Source of the DNA: Capronia americana
Taxonomy: Eukaryota; Ascomycota; Eurotiomycetes; Chaetothyriales; Herpotrichiellaceae
NCBI GenBank assembly: GCA_016110215.1
Contig: JADWQD010000012.1
Location: 186,001 to 250,000 of the forward strand
Direction of reading: 5' to 3'
DNA: 64,000 nucleotides
Every line of letters begins with the position of its first letter. The first letter of the stretch is position 1. The notes below the pieces were generated by a model. The model ran no database searches. It worked only from the letters and a program-made list of their open reading frames with translations, and was not told where the DNA came from. The translations under genes and the position numbers were made by a program. Of this stretch, positions 30,290 to 41,314 are shown piece after piece.

Positions 30290-31808
30290 TTAGTATCGTC
30301 GATCATCGTAACCATAGCCACCGGCATACCCATAGCGAGGCGGGCTGCGGGGTCGACCATAGGGATCACCCCGAGCGTATGGGTCTCCGTAGCCTCGAAC
30401 AGGTGGTGGTGGCGGCCCCCGAGGATCATATGGGTCGGCGTCATATCTTCTTGGTGGTGGCGGTCCATAGTCTCTTGGTGGGCTACGTCTACCGTATCCT
30501 CGGTCATAGTAGTCGTCGACGGGTGGGCGACGTCCAGGCGAGCGTTCTCGACCATATCCTCGAGGGCTCCAGCCGCGAGGTGGAGGCCGACGATCGTCAT
30601 CTGGTGGTCCGTGGCGGCCTCTTGGTGGGGATCGCTGGCGGTAGCTTCGTGCATCGGGCTTCTCATCCTGAATCTGCGGGCGAGTTAGAGAGTACTACCT
30701 ATGGCGAACGGAAGGACTTACATCAGCTGTGCAATGGACAGTCGCTCCTTTGAAAGGTTGTCCATCTAGCTTCTCTACCGCGGTCTTGAGGTCGGCTGCA
30801 GTTTCGAATTCCACGAACCTGGGCAACGTGAGCACGAGTCAAAACACCCGGGAAGAAAGTAGTAGTTACCCTTTGCCATCGCGGTCACGGCCAGTTTCGG
30901 AATAGACGACATCCAATTGACCAGAATTTCGGGCGAAATCTTTGAGATCCTGGTGTTTGGTGAGCACAGTCCGAAGCCGCGACAGTAGGGAAAGTTTGAG
31001 GTTGAAGAGAGGAAGTGGTACGCGGCGGAGAGCTTTAGGTCAATCCAGGCGCATTCGGGAACATGCGAGCCCTCTTCTGGAGCGTTGAGAAGGGACTCCA
31101 GATCCCGGGACAACAATGCCGCAGGCCGCAGACAGAGTCTGCCTCGGCTAGGAAGACCTCCATCCAGTTTGTATCATGGGTATAGCATAAGGGGTTTGCT
31201 GACCTGCCAACTTGTATCCGGTTGAAGACCAGTGATTTGCATACGGTAGATTGTGCGACGAGGGCGAGGGACGTTGCGGTCGGAAGGACCTCCAAAATCA
31301 TCCTTTCGACGTGGTCCACGAGCGAACTGGACAGTCAGTCGTTCGCCCTTGAACTCGGTTCCATCTATTGCGCGTGTCAGGGAGGGCCAGGCAGACGAGA
31401 ATGAGAGGTGGGCTGGTCATACGGAAGGCTGGGGAAGGAGTTAGCATAAGATTAACCGAGTTTGAGAATCAAGAACTTGCCTGGAACGACGTCCCGAGCG
31501 TCCATAGCATCCTCATATTCAATGAAACCGAAGCCATTCATGAGCTTGATTTCCTTGATTGTGCCGGCGCCATGAGTACCAAAGTGCTCCTCGATGTCCT
31601 GTTTCGTGACTGAAGGTGAAGAGAGGTGCGAGTCAGCGGACGGCGCATTCCCAGAGAGCAGCAAGTGGATCCCGGAAGCATCGCCTGGTTATCCTCCAAG
31701 AGTGCAACATTGTCCAGGGAGACCAAAAGAAGAAGAACAGATCGAGGTGAGCATACTGTTGCGCGGTAGATTGCCCAGGTAGAGCCGGGTAGAAGATACG
31801 TCAGCCAT
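30290..31808 (-). CDS. SR-type splicing factor with two RRMs and an RGG/RS tail, 6 exons, 300 aa
   Basis: Exons complement(30290..30673, 30722..30818, 30870..30949, 31204..31364, 31481..31609, 31757..31808). RRM1 (about 6-80): RLYLGNLPRN (RNP2), then GFGFIEYEDAMDARDVV (RNP1), ending GERLTVQFARG. RRM2 (about 100-172): YRMQITGLQPDTSWQDLKDFAR and KGFVEFETAADLKTAV. The tail is rich in RSPPR, RGYG and PPP. It is a nuclear pre-mRNA splicing factor of the Srp2/SRSF type. Intron 2 (31365..31480) has a GC donor, AG/GCAAGT, and AG acceptor. Introns 1-3 are 147, 116 and 254 bp, much longer than most others in this window. Long introns in SR genes often carry alternative splicing that controls the gene's own level; that is inference here. 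Divergent from the JmjC gene. Confidence 0.88.
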
Positions 31809-32278
31809 GGATGTCTGATGCTCGGAAGAAGTCCAGATCAAGATCCAGCTAAGTTCGCGAAGGGATTTCGAGGTCAAGCGCAGCCAGACAATCCAATTCG
31901 AAGCCTCCAAGACCGGAGCCTGGTCGCAGGTGGAATCGTGACCTTGCAAAGGAAGGGATCCAAGGCAAGATTATGCCCCAGACAAGCGGTAACCTCACAG
32001 AGGCGCAGATCAATCTGCCGATTGAGATCGGATCGAGATGAATAAGTAGGCCAGCTGTGTCTGAGGCAAACAGTACTGTGTATGAAAAGCGCAGGAAAGG
32101 AAGGAGAACCAGGACGGGGTGTTGCCTCACTTTCAAAACTCGCCAAGCCCAGCCCAGCCAGACCAACATCCACCCGTGCGCGGAATCCAGCCAATCACTC
32201 CATCATGCTCCTCACTCACTCCAGTCTGAGGACAATCTCACCCATTCTTCACTTCCCAATCACCGGCACATCTCAAAT
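31809..32278. other. Divergent promoter, SR protein and JmjC genes
   Basis: This 470 bp separates two outward-facing start codons. The JmjC frame is open from 32057, but the first protein-like start is 32279. Confidence 0.5.
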
Positions 32279-33793
32279 ATGGAACGTGAAGTTGCCTACT
32301 GGCAGTTTGTAAGATCCGAACTGAAAGATGTACCTCCCGACGATATCATCCATCAGTGTTTTCCTGATGGCGTCGATACCGGGAAAATTCTCGATCAGCC
32401 TGATGTTTTTCTCGACTTGGCGAACAGGAAGCTGAATACCTTTCCCTTCAAGGATGTCAAGCCATGCTGGTTTCGGCTGTATACTGACGCCAGCGTTGCT
32501 AAAGTCCTGAAGTTGATCGAGCCCGACTCTTCTTCTGCTGAGGAAGATACAGTAGCTGGCTATGATCTAGATGGTCACCTTGACGCGATTGTTTCTATTC
32601 TCGATATGGCTCTCATCATGGCTGGTGGACTCGGCCGTCAGGAGCTGATTCATGGTATTTTAGTTGAACTGCAGTCTACCGCACGAGACGCGGCTGATGT
32701 CGAGGAACGCCCGCAAAAGAGACGGCGACTCGACGAAAGCTGCGTGGGTGATAAAGCCAGTGACTCTTTTCTCGTTGACAGTGTCTCTGTCCCACCTGTC
32801 AACTTTCCTGTTGAGACACTCGATCACCCTTCCCTCACAAATTTCTCAAAGCACATCCAGCAAAGAAGAGAACCTGCTGTTCTGACGAACGTGCTGGACC
32901 ACTGGCCAGCCCTGGAAAAGTGGAAGAGCACTTCGTTTTGGCTTCAGACCACCTTAGGCGGGCGTCGCCTAGTGCCAATCGAAGTAGGCCGAAGCTACAC
33001 TGACGATGACTGGGGCCAGAAGATTGTCCCGTTTCGAGAATTCCTTACTCAGTACATCCAAAAAGCATCAGACCATGGTCCTGATAGCGAGTCTGCAGAT
33101 GGTGTGCAGACGGGCTACTTAGCACAGCACGACCTATTCAAGCAAATCCCTGCCCTTCGGAACGACATCGCAATCCCTGATTATTGCTATCTGGACGTCC
33201 CTCCCGCTGAAGCCGGCACCCCGGTTGCTTTGACGAAGGCAAAGGAAGGTGCAAAAAGCAGGACGCGCAACAACCCTATTGCTAGTCCATCCCTGGCATG
33301 CCCGCCCTCTAGCGAGAGAGACACCAACGAAGCAGATCTCGAGAGCGAGCCACAAATGCACATCTGGTTTGGACCGGCCTGGACAATATCTCCGCTTCAT
33401 CATGACCCTTACCACAACATCCTGTGCCAGATAGTCGGGAAGAAATACGTGAGATTGTACTCACCACACCACAGCAAGGCACTGCTACCAAAACGTACAG
33501 ACGAGCCCGCTCCTCACATTCCGCAGCCTCAAGATCTAAAGGAGGCGAGCGACACAGTAGGTTCAGGCGGACAAAAACGCGACACGATTGACATGTCAAA
33601 TACGTCACAGATCGACGTTGCCGCCATGGAACTGTCTCCCATGGAAGATTGGGACGATGTGTATCCGGGCATCAGCCGACTACCCTACATGGAGTGCATC
33701 CTTGAAGCTGGCCAAGCCCTATATATACCGATTGGATGGTGGCACTATGTGCGGAGCTGCTCGAAGGGCATCAGTGTAAGCTTCTGGTGGTGA
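32279..33793 (+). CDS. JmjC-domain oxygenase, KDM8/JMJD5-like, 504 aa
   Basis: This is a single exon with the start at MEREVAYWQFV. An N-terminal helical region of about 200 residues precedes the cupin. VPIEVGRSYTDDDWGQKIVPFREFL and QIPALRNDIAIPDYCYLD match the JMJD5 pattern. Iron ligands are the HHD pair near 373-375 (PLHHDPYHNILCQIVGKKYVRLYSP), and the distal His in GWWHYV near 488. An insertion of about 60 residues lies between beta strands before the final motif. JMJD5-type enzymes hydroxylate protein side chains, and some are linked to chromatin. Substrate here is unknown. Confidence 0.88.
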   Translation: MEREVAYWQFVRSELKDVPPDDIIHQCFPDGVDTGKILDQPDVFLDLANRKLNTFPFKDVKPCWFRLYTDASVAKVLKLIEPDSSSAEEDTVAGYDLDGHLDAIVSILDMALIMAGGLGRQELIHGILVELQSTARDAADVEERPQKRRRLDESCVGDKASDSFLVDSVSVPPVNFPVETLDHPSLTNFSKHIQQRREPAVLTNVLDHWPALEKWKSTSFWLQTTLGGRRLVPIEVGRSYTDDDWGQKIVPFREFLTQYIQKASDHGPDSESADGVQTGYLAQHDLFKQIPALRNDIAIPDYCYLDVPPAEAGTPVALTKAKEGAKSRTRNNPIASPSLACPPSSERDTNEADLESEPQMHIWFGPAWTISPLHHDPYHNILCQIVGKKYVRLYSPHHSKALLPKRTDEPAPHIPQPQDLKEASDTVGSGGQKRDTIDMSNTSQIDVAAMELSPMEDWDDVYPGISRLPYMECILEAGQALYIPIGWWHYVRSCSKGISVSFWW

Positions 33794-34425
33794 TGAAGGC
33801 CCGCGATTTACAGTTATCGCCAAGTTGAGACAAGCTCCAAAAGCTAAGGTGCGCGCCCCACGGTCGGCGTGGAGAGAACAATGCAGCCCAGACAGTTTTC
33901 TCACTCTACTCACTTGGCGCCGGGATGCAAGAACAGCAGAAGCACACGTGGTTACGCAGCACGCTAACTTGGAGGCCTGTAACAAGGAAGTGCAGGTCTT
34001 CCTCGGGTCCAAGGATGGATGACGGGGCCAGCGAGTGAAATACCATTTGTGAAGCTCGCGTGCTCTTCCCGGAAATGGCAACGCTTGTTGGAGCTTGACA
34101 GGGCTTGACAAGGGTGTCAAAGTCATTATCTTTCGCCTATCGAGCCCTTCGCTGTGTGGTCTGTTATCAACCAGGCGTTTCCTGCTGTAACGCTGGTATC
34201 GCCAGCTATCTTCCAAGCTGGGATTATAAAGATGGTCGCTCTTCCCTCTCACAGGGGCTAGCCTGATCATCGGTGACAGCTCGTTCGTGGCAGTAACAGG
34301 TTTCCGTCACCAGCAGCGCTGCTCCAAGCTGCTCACCCCCGCATTCCCCACGAAGCTACATCATCGTCAGTAGCTGCCTGTGGCTACCCAAGCTTCGACA
34401 CCGAGTCCCAGCAACCCAACCAGCC
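33794..34425. other. Intergenic, permease promoter
   Basis: I see no gene. The 3' part is the leader of the permease gene. Confidence 0.5.
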
Positions 34426-36130
34426 ATGGCTGACAGCGAGCATGCCGGCACTGCTACGCGCAGCATGTCCAAGGACGAAGGGCGTTTACGAGAGCTGGGC
34501 TACAAGCAGGAACTGAAGCGCGATTGGTCCTTGATGCACAATTTCGGTGTCTCATTCAGCATCATCTCGGTTATTACTGGCATCACCACTCTGTTCAGCT
34601 ATGGATTGAACACTGGGGGACCGGGAGTTATGTCCTGCGGCTGGCTGATCGTTTCGTTCTTTACCATGTTCGTCGGCTTGGGCATGGCGGAGATTGTCAG
34701 TGCCATCCCAAGTGCCGGAGGCCCCTACTTCTGGGCTGCGATCCTGGCGCCGAAGAAATGGGCCCCGTTTGCTAGTTGGGTGACGGGTTGGTTCAACCTA
34801 CTCGGCCAAGTAGCAGTCACGACGGGTATCACTTTTGGTTGCGCTGGGCTCATTTCTACTCTGGCAACTATCAATGGGTACGAACCGACAGCAGGCAGAA
34901 CGTTGGGAATCTACGCTGCACTTCTATTCTCGCACGGCATTGTGAACTCCTTCGGCGTACACATTTTACGCTATCTAAACAACGCTTCCATCGTCCTCCA
35001 TTCTCTGGGCGTCTTCTCCTTCGCAGTGGCCGTGGTGGCCAAGGCTCCTCATCATCAGTCGGCAAAATTCGTCTTTGCGACCTTCTACGACGGAACAGGT
35101 GACCCGGGGTGGTCTGTTCGAGCTTCTCCAGCCTACGTTGCTTGTATTGGTATCTTGATGTCACAGTATACTATTACTGGTTTTGACGCAAGGTTTGTGT
35201 GACCTTTGGAAAAACTAATATCCGGGTATATGCTAATCTGATCGCAGCGCTCATCTCTCAGAGGAAACACAAAACGCATCCTGGTCAGCACCTCTGGGTG
35301 TTCTGATGTCGATTGGGTGCTCTGCTGTCTTTGGCTGGTTCCTCATCCTTTGCCTTCTTTTCAGCATTCAAGATTTCGATGCCACCGCGGTCCCCGAGTA
35401 TGGCAATCCGGTACTCCAAATCCTGGTCGACGTGTTTGGGAAAACCAGTGCTATTGTGCTCTTCGTGCTGATTATTGTCTGCGTTTGGCATTGCGGACTC
35501 TTCAGCTTGACCTCAAATTCACGCATGATGTTCAGCTTCGCACGAGACGGCGGCATCCCGCACTTCTTTCACAGCGTCGATGCCCGGTTCCGCAGCCCAA
35601 TCCGAACGATCTGGCTGGCTGCATTCCTGGCGTTCCTACTGGCCGTGCCCAGTCTAGGATCCTCTGTAGCATTTGCAGCAGCCACCTCGATTGCCACCAT
35701 CGGACTCTACCTCTCTTATGGTCTCCCGATCCTGATCGGCCTGGTAAACCCCGAAGGCTTCATTCATGGACCATTCAACCTGAAATGGTTCTCGCGCCCC
35801 GTCGCAATCATCGCATGTCTGTGGATTGCCTTCATCACCATCATTTTCTGTCTGCCGGAGCTCAACCCCGTCAATTCACAGACGTTGAACTATACCCCTG
35901 TTGCCGTGGGCATCATCGGATTCTGGTGCCTCGCCAGCTGGGGTCTGTGGGCCAGGAAGTGGTTCAAAGGTCCAATCCGCCAAGTGGAAGCTGAGGTCGC
36001 TGGTGTCAACGTGGACGACCCGGATGCGATGGACCGAGCTGAAAGAGAGGGAAGAATTCCTCAATTGGATGACACCCAAGGCGGGAATGAGAAGAGTCTG
36101 TTGGCCACCATGAAGCATAATTTCAACTGA
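34426..36130 (+). CDS. APC-family amino acid/choline/GABA-type permease, 2 exons, 549 aa
   Basis: Exons 34426..35192 and 35248..36130, intron 55 bp. The protein has roughly 12 hydrophobic segments. Family landmarks are the cytosolic start with LGYKQELKRDWSLMHNFGVSFSIIS, GGPYFWAA, and the motif ITGFDASAHLSEETQNA, which spans the splice junction. Charged tails lie at both ends. This subfamily (Uga4, Hnm1 and relatives) takes up GABA, choline or other amines at the plasma membrane. Substrate cannot be told from sequence alone. It is about 29 kb from the lam genes, so I infer no link. Confidence 0.9.
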
Positions 36131-38196
36131 GACCGGAGTGCGTGGAGGGGACACACTGGCTCTTTGTCCCATATCCTAGGCGGTAATGACACAGCAATGA
36201 GCAGAATTTCCAGCTGATGCTTCCTATTCCTCACAACTATCAAACTTGCTTATTGCGTTCTGGCTTCTTGTTTGGACATCGGCTCACTTCTTCGAGACTG
36301 GTGCAATACTGACCCTGTTTACAGTCAGTCTATGGGCTGACCTGGGGTAGATCGGTACCACGTCGGCGAGCATACAGAAGCACAGTGACCCAGGTATTCT
36401 GCTACATGTTAGGGTACCAGCATAGCTTGATTCAGAAAAGTCGATCTGCGTGCGGCTGTCCTCCTGGTCAACCTTTTCGGTTTCAAGCAATGGGGATCGT
36501 CGCGCTTGCTCGTGGTAGCAGGACGAAAGGCAGGATATAACCTGGCGTGGAATTTATCTCCACCTTTTCTAGACAACTTGCCAACAGGACGGCTCGAAAC
36601 ATTCCCTCTATTCAGCGGATGGATATTGGTAAACCGCCTGCGGACGATACCCATCTCGTTGAGGCCTCAATTGAGAGACGAATATTCCTGGCCCGTGAGC
36701 AGCAAAGACATTTCTATCTCGATTTCAACGGTGATGTACTCCTGCAGGAGGTAATACGTGCTGGCCTTTCACATGCGCCGGATATGAGATTAGCGAATGA
36801 TGATGGGAGGTACCCCGAGGGTAACTGCACACTGAGTGGTAGATCAGGAGTCGTAGGATCAGGTTATATATGCTTTGAGCCTTTGACGGCGGCGTGGCAA
36901 CCTCTGTCTGTAGGACGCGTGAAGCAAATGGAACGTGGCGAATCGTCAGAGAGACTCGCTCAGCTCATACGAGATAGAATACACAGGATTATTGCCTGCT
37001 ATCCTGAGCCTACACTACCGCGGCGCTTGTCTTCACGCGGCCAGAAAATAAGCCAGAATCAGGACATCCTCGCGCGCTTATAAACATTCCTCGACTTAAT
37101 TTCAATCAAGCTTCATCAGTAACCGTTCGGACTCGCCTGATTTCTCAGTCATGGCCCCAACCAAGAAACAAGGCCGACTGAAATCGGATTGGGATCGAGG
37201 CCCCCTACAATAAGCGTATGCTCCCTGGCAGCCAAGCTGCTGCCGAGTGGGTGTCGAGGGATCTCAACTCGCAACGCAGAGGGAACAAAATTCCCATACA
37301 GAGTAGCTTGCCGCGCATAGGAGCAAAGTTCCATCACTCACGGAAACTCACAATGTGGAGTGAATGAAGGGTTCACGAGGGGGGAGGGGACGAGGTGGGG
37401 AATCTGCGGCGGGCTCTTCAACCTCATCTCCGCCTGACGATGGTCATGATAATTAATCACTGCGATGGTCTTAATGAGTCCCTAGGTGAGGTTGTAAAGT
37501 GTCACCACAATATTCAAACACGAGCTCTCTGACGTTGTGCCACTAATCAGATTTATCCGATTCTCAGCAAGGGCGCGTCTTCGTCATCTCCTCCAGGGTG
37601 AGATTCAAGGCCACATCTGGGCATTCTCAGGCCTTCAGTGCGTCCAGGCAGCCGCGATACACTACCCCTCGATTAAGGCTTCACTTGCGCCCTAGGCGCT
37701 GGGCAGCCTGGAGCGTCTACAGCAGTTCTCGAGGTTAAAGCAAAAGCCCGGTATGCGGCGGGAGGGGCACTCGCCCGTTATTGGGGAAACTCCTCATCTG
37801 CCCAGCATCGCAGACCGGCAGCCTGGGCCTTCTCGTTTTTCGTATTCGCTCGTCCCGTTGCCGAGTACTGGATCTCGTCTATTAACTCTGCCACTGCCCA
37901 CTGCCCACTATCCGCCATCTGCCCCACTCGAGGTCAGAGGAATAGACGTCCGCGGCCCGAGGATTGAGCTGACAAGTACATAAAACCGGAAACTAGACTC
38001 GTTGTCGTCGTCGTCATCCCACTCCAAGCCAATATACAGTGCCAGTACACAGGAGGTATCGTCCAGCTCACAATCTTATTTAATAGCAAGTTCGACTGAG
38101 CGGTCAGTTCACCAGCAGGAGACCTCCCTCGGAATCAGCCCGCACCATAGTTACTAGGTATTGTATCGTTCATCCCTCAGTCAGGTGTCCGTGACC
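36131..38196. other. Intergenic, 2.1 kb
   Basis: An open frame at 36547-37083 (178 codons) is the longest here, but it resembles no family and has no clear context, so I leave it uncalled. The right end is the promoter of the FAD oxidase, and holds short CCACTGCC repeats near 37890. Confidence 0.4.
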
Positions 38197-39886
38197 ATGG
38201 GCTCGATTACCACACCCTCCTCCAAGCGGACCATCACAAGCGACGACATCTCCACTCTCAAGTCCTTGCTATCCTCAACAAATGCCACGGTCCTCACCCC
38301 CGACAACACGGCGGAGTACTCCGCCTCGATCAAGCGGTGGTCCAGCGCGGCGCAGAAGCCAGCCGGCGTTGTCGTCGCGCCGACCACCGCGGACGAAGTG
38401 GCCATCGTCGTCAAATATGCCTCGGACCAGGGCATCGACCTCGCGGTCAAGGGCGGGGGCCACTCCACCGCGGGAGTCAGTAGCACGAACGGCGGCCTCC
38501 TGATCGACATGAACGCCAAGATGCGGCATGTGAAAGTCGACACGGACAGGAAACTGTTCTTCGTGCAAGGCGGCGCCGCGTGGGGGGACGTCGACCAGGT
38601 CGGGCTGCAGCACGGGCTCGCCACGCCCGGCGGGACCGTCGCCGACACGGGCGTCGGCGGGCTGACGCTCGGCGGCGGCTACGGGTGGCTCTCCGGCCAG
38701 CGGGGCCTCGTCATCGACAACTGGGTCGAGGGCACGATTGTGCTGGCGACAGGCGAGATCAAGAAGGTCAGCAAGGAAGCGGACCCGGATTTGTTCTGGG
38801 CTATCCAGGGCGCGGGGCAGAACTTCGGCATCGTCACCGAGTTTGTCCTCAAGGCATACGACCAGGGCGACGTCTTTGCAGGGATGCTCATCTACCCGCC
38901 GGCGCCGGACGTGGTTGAGAAAGTCGTCGCCGCCACGAACGACCTGTACACCCCCGACAGCGAGGGGCGGACGAAAGTCGCGGGTCGAGGCGCCGGCGGG
39001 ATCGCGTTCGGGCGGCCTCCCCCCGCAGAGGGCAAGGTCATGCTGATGGCCGTGATCATCTACTTTGGCACGGAGAAGGAGGCCAAGGAGCTGTACAAGC
39101 CGCTGTACGATGCCGGCCCCGTGGTCGATACCACCGCCATGGTGCCTTACCCGGTGACCAACACACTGCTCGCGCCGCCGATCGGGCTCCGCGCCAGCAT
39201 GAAGGGCACGGCCTTCACAATGCCGATCCGCACCGGGTTCGTCCAGGACATGCTGGCCGAGTATACCAAGTTTACAGACGGGAACGATGACACGGGCATC
39301 AGCCTCGTGCTATTCGAAGTGTACGACCCCAGCCAGGTCGTCGCGCGTGACGAGGGCAGTTTCGCGAACAGAGGCTGGCACCTTAACGGCTTGGTCTGCC
39401 CGATCTGGACCAAAGAGGAGCACGATCAGCACTGTCGCCAATGGGCCAGGGATATGACTGCCTTGTTCAAGACCGAGTTGGAATCTCAAGCCAAGGCGAC
39501 GGGTAAGGGTGTTGACGGAGGTGTCGGGCTGAGAGGCAAGAAAGGCGCGACCATGCTTTACGGGAATTACGATCGTGAGTGTCTCTCTCCCCCTTCGGAA
39601 AGTATCAGCTTGGGCTCGCCTCGTCGGCTCCGCGCTCTCCTAATCGCGTATTGAGTGGGGAGGTGGGGAGTGTTGGCTGTTAAGCGTTGAGCATTCTTAT
39701 GGACTCTTCCACATTGACTGTTCCTTATGGGCTTGTGTCGCTAACTAATCTTCCTCGCGCCCAGAATACGACGAGAAATCTCGAGACATTTTCGGCGACA
39801 ATTACCCCCGACTGCAGAAACTGAAGGCTCAGTACGATCCAGGCAATGTCTTTAACAAACTCTTCGCCATCACGCCGCAGGCGTAG
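38197..39886 (+). CDS. BBE-type FAD-linked oxidase, 2 exons, 499 aa
   Basis: Exons 38197..39574 and 39765..39886. The 190 bp intron has CTAACTAAT and CCCAG. The PCMH-type FAD domain is at about 50-225: PAGVVVAPTTADEVAIVVKYA, KGGGHSTAG with His89 at the covalent FAD position, and GGLTLGGGYGWLSGQRGL. The usual second FAD-linking Cys of berberine-bridge enzymes is not visible in that last motif. The C-terminal BBE part, YGNYDQYDEKSRDIFG...YDPGNVFN, is split by the intron. There is no signal peptide, so it is probably intracellular. The first exon is strongly G/C-rich at third positions. Substrate unknown. Confidence 0.87.
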
Positions 39887-40227
39887 ATGATAAGACTCCA
39901 CGACCAGACACAACGCAAGATAGCACAGGTACAGGTACAGCTATAGGGCGTGGCAGGGCGAGACTCAGACTTGATCAAGCGATCTAGATGTATGTAATCG
40001 GTGGTTTCGCGCCAGACATACTCGGTACTTACAGAGTCTAGAAAAGATAGACAATCAGACAATTGGACTCTTGCAGCACACCATAACACTTGAACTGACT
40101 ACACTGTAACTGGCTGACCTTGGGCTAGAAAAGGATCATACACACAGTATCAGAGGAATGATCAAGATTAACTGATTAACTGATCAACTTTCTTGTCGGC
40201 TTCTGACTTGGAATGCTGCTACTTTCC
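39887..40227. other. Convergent 3' region
   Basis: The FAD oxidase and MDR oxidoreductase genes converge here. I see nothing else. Confidence 0.5.
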
Positions 40228-41314
40228 TCACTCTCGATGCACAACGACAATCTTCCCGCCCGCATTATGGCCCTGCAAGACCCGATGCGCCTCCTGGATC
40301 TCCTCGTATCCAAACACATAAGCCGGCTTCGCATCCCACTCGCCACGTTCGATCTTGTCGACGATCGCCTGCAGCCCGATTCCCGACAACGGAAAGTCCC
40401 GCGTGCCCAGCGTCTTGCTGTGAAACAGACTAAAATGCACGCCGCTGTCCATCTCGACCATGGGGTTGAAGTCCTTGACCGGCGCGAGACCGCCCAGCCA
40501 GCCGGCCTGCAACATCCGCCCGCCCGCGCGGGTCAGGCGGATGGAATCGAGCAGGGCCGAGTTGCCTATGAGATTGAGCGTCTTGTCGAACTTGTTGTCC
40601 GGGGCGTAGTTTTGGCTGAGCGGGTTTTCCTCGAGCACTGCATCCTCGACGCCCATCTTCTTGAGCATTTCGAAGCGCGACGCCCGGCGCGTGGTCGCCG
40701 TGACGCGCACCCCTGCGTTCACGGCGAGGTGGACGGCTGCTTGACCGATGGTGCTCGTCGCGCCGCGGATCAGTAATTTCTCGCCCTTGTGGACGTCCAG
40801 GATCGTGAAGACGCAGGAATATGCCGTGGAATAGACTTCCGGCAGAGCCGCTAGTTCTTCCCAGGGCAGTGTCGTCTTGATCCGCGTGACGTTCGCGATC
40901 GGGACGTTCACGAACTCGCCGTACCCGCCTGGTCGGTTGCGGCCCATGCCGCCCATCACCCCGACGACCTTCTCGCCTGGCTGGTATGTATTGGACGGGT
41001 CGGCTTCCACCAGGCCGACGCATTCGAGGCCGGAGATGGGATTCCATTCGTCCCATTCGCCGAGGCGCATGTGCATTTCTGCGTGGTTGAGGCCGAATGC
41101 TTTGACGCGAATCTGCGCGAGTCCCTTGTTAGCATAATGGTAGCGACAACGACAATCGACGATTCTGGGGGACACCGTATTTCCAACGACGAGAGAGGCT
41201 TACCAGCACTTCGCCATCCGTCGGTAAGGGCTTGGCCACGGTTTTGTGCTGAAGGACCGAAGGATCACCAAAGGCAGTGATAACGATGGCGCGCATGGTT
41301 TGTTCGGAGGCCAT
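40228..41314 (-). CDS. MDR-family oxidoreductase, quinone reductase type, 2 exons, 331 aa
   Basis: Exons complement(40228..41112, 41204..41314), intron 91 bp. MRAIVITAFGDPSVLQ starts the protein, and the GroES-like fold follows with VKAFGLNHAEMHMRLG. The Rossmann motif is GATSTIGQAAVHLAVNAG. The catalytic-zinc cysteine of alcohol dehydrogenases is absent, which points to NADPH:quinone oxidoreductase-type enzymes. The coding part is G/C-rich like its convergent neighbour. They might act together on one metabolite, but convergent order alone is weak evidence. Confidence 0.87.

Noticed and set aside
30079..30666. 195-codon His/Met-rich open frame on the minus strand
   Set aside because: It overlaps the RGG/RS tail of the SR protein in another frame. 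The joined SR frame gives two RRMs and a clean tail, so this frame is a shadow.
32057..32278. Upstream extension of the JmjC protein
   Set aside because: The extension is low complexity and overlaps the divergent promoter. MEREVAYWQFV at 32279 is a typical protein start.
36547..37083. 178-codon open frame on the plus strand
   Set aside because: It has no recognisable domain, no splice partners and no conserved-looking start; probably chance.
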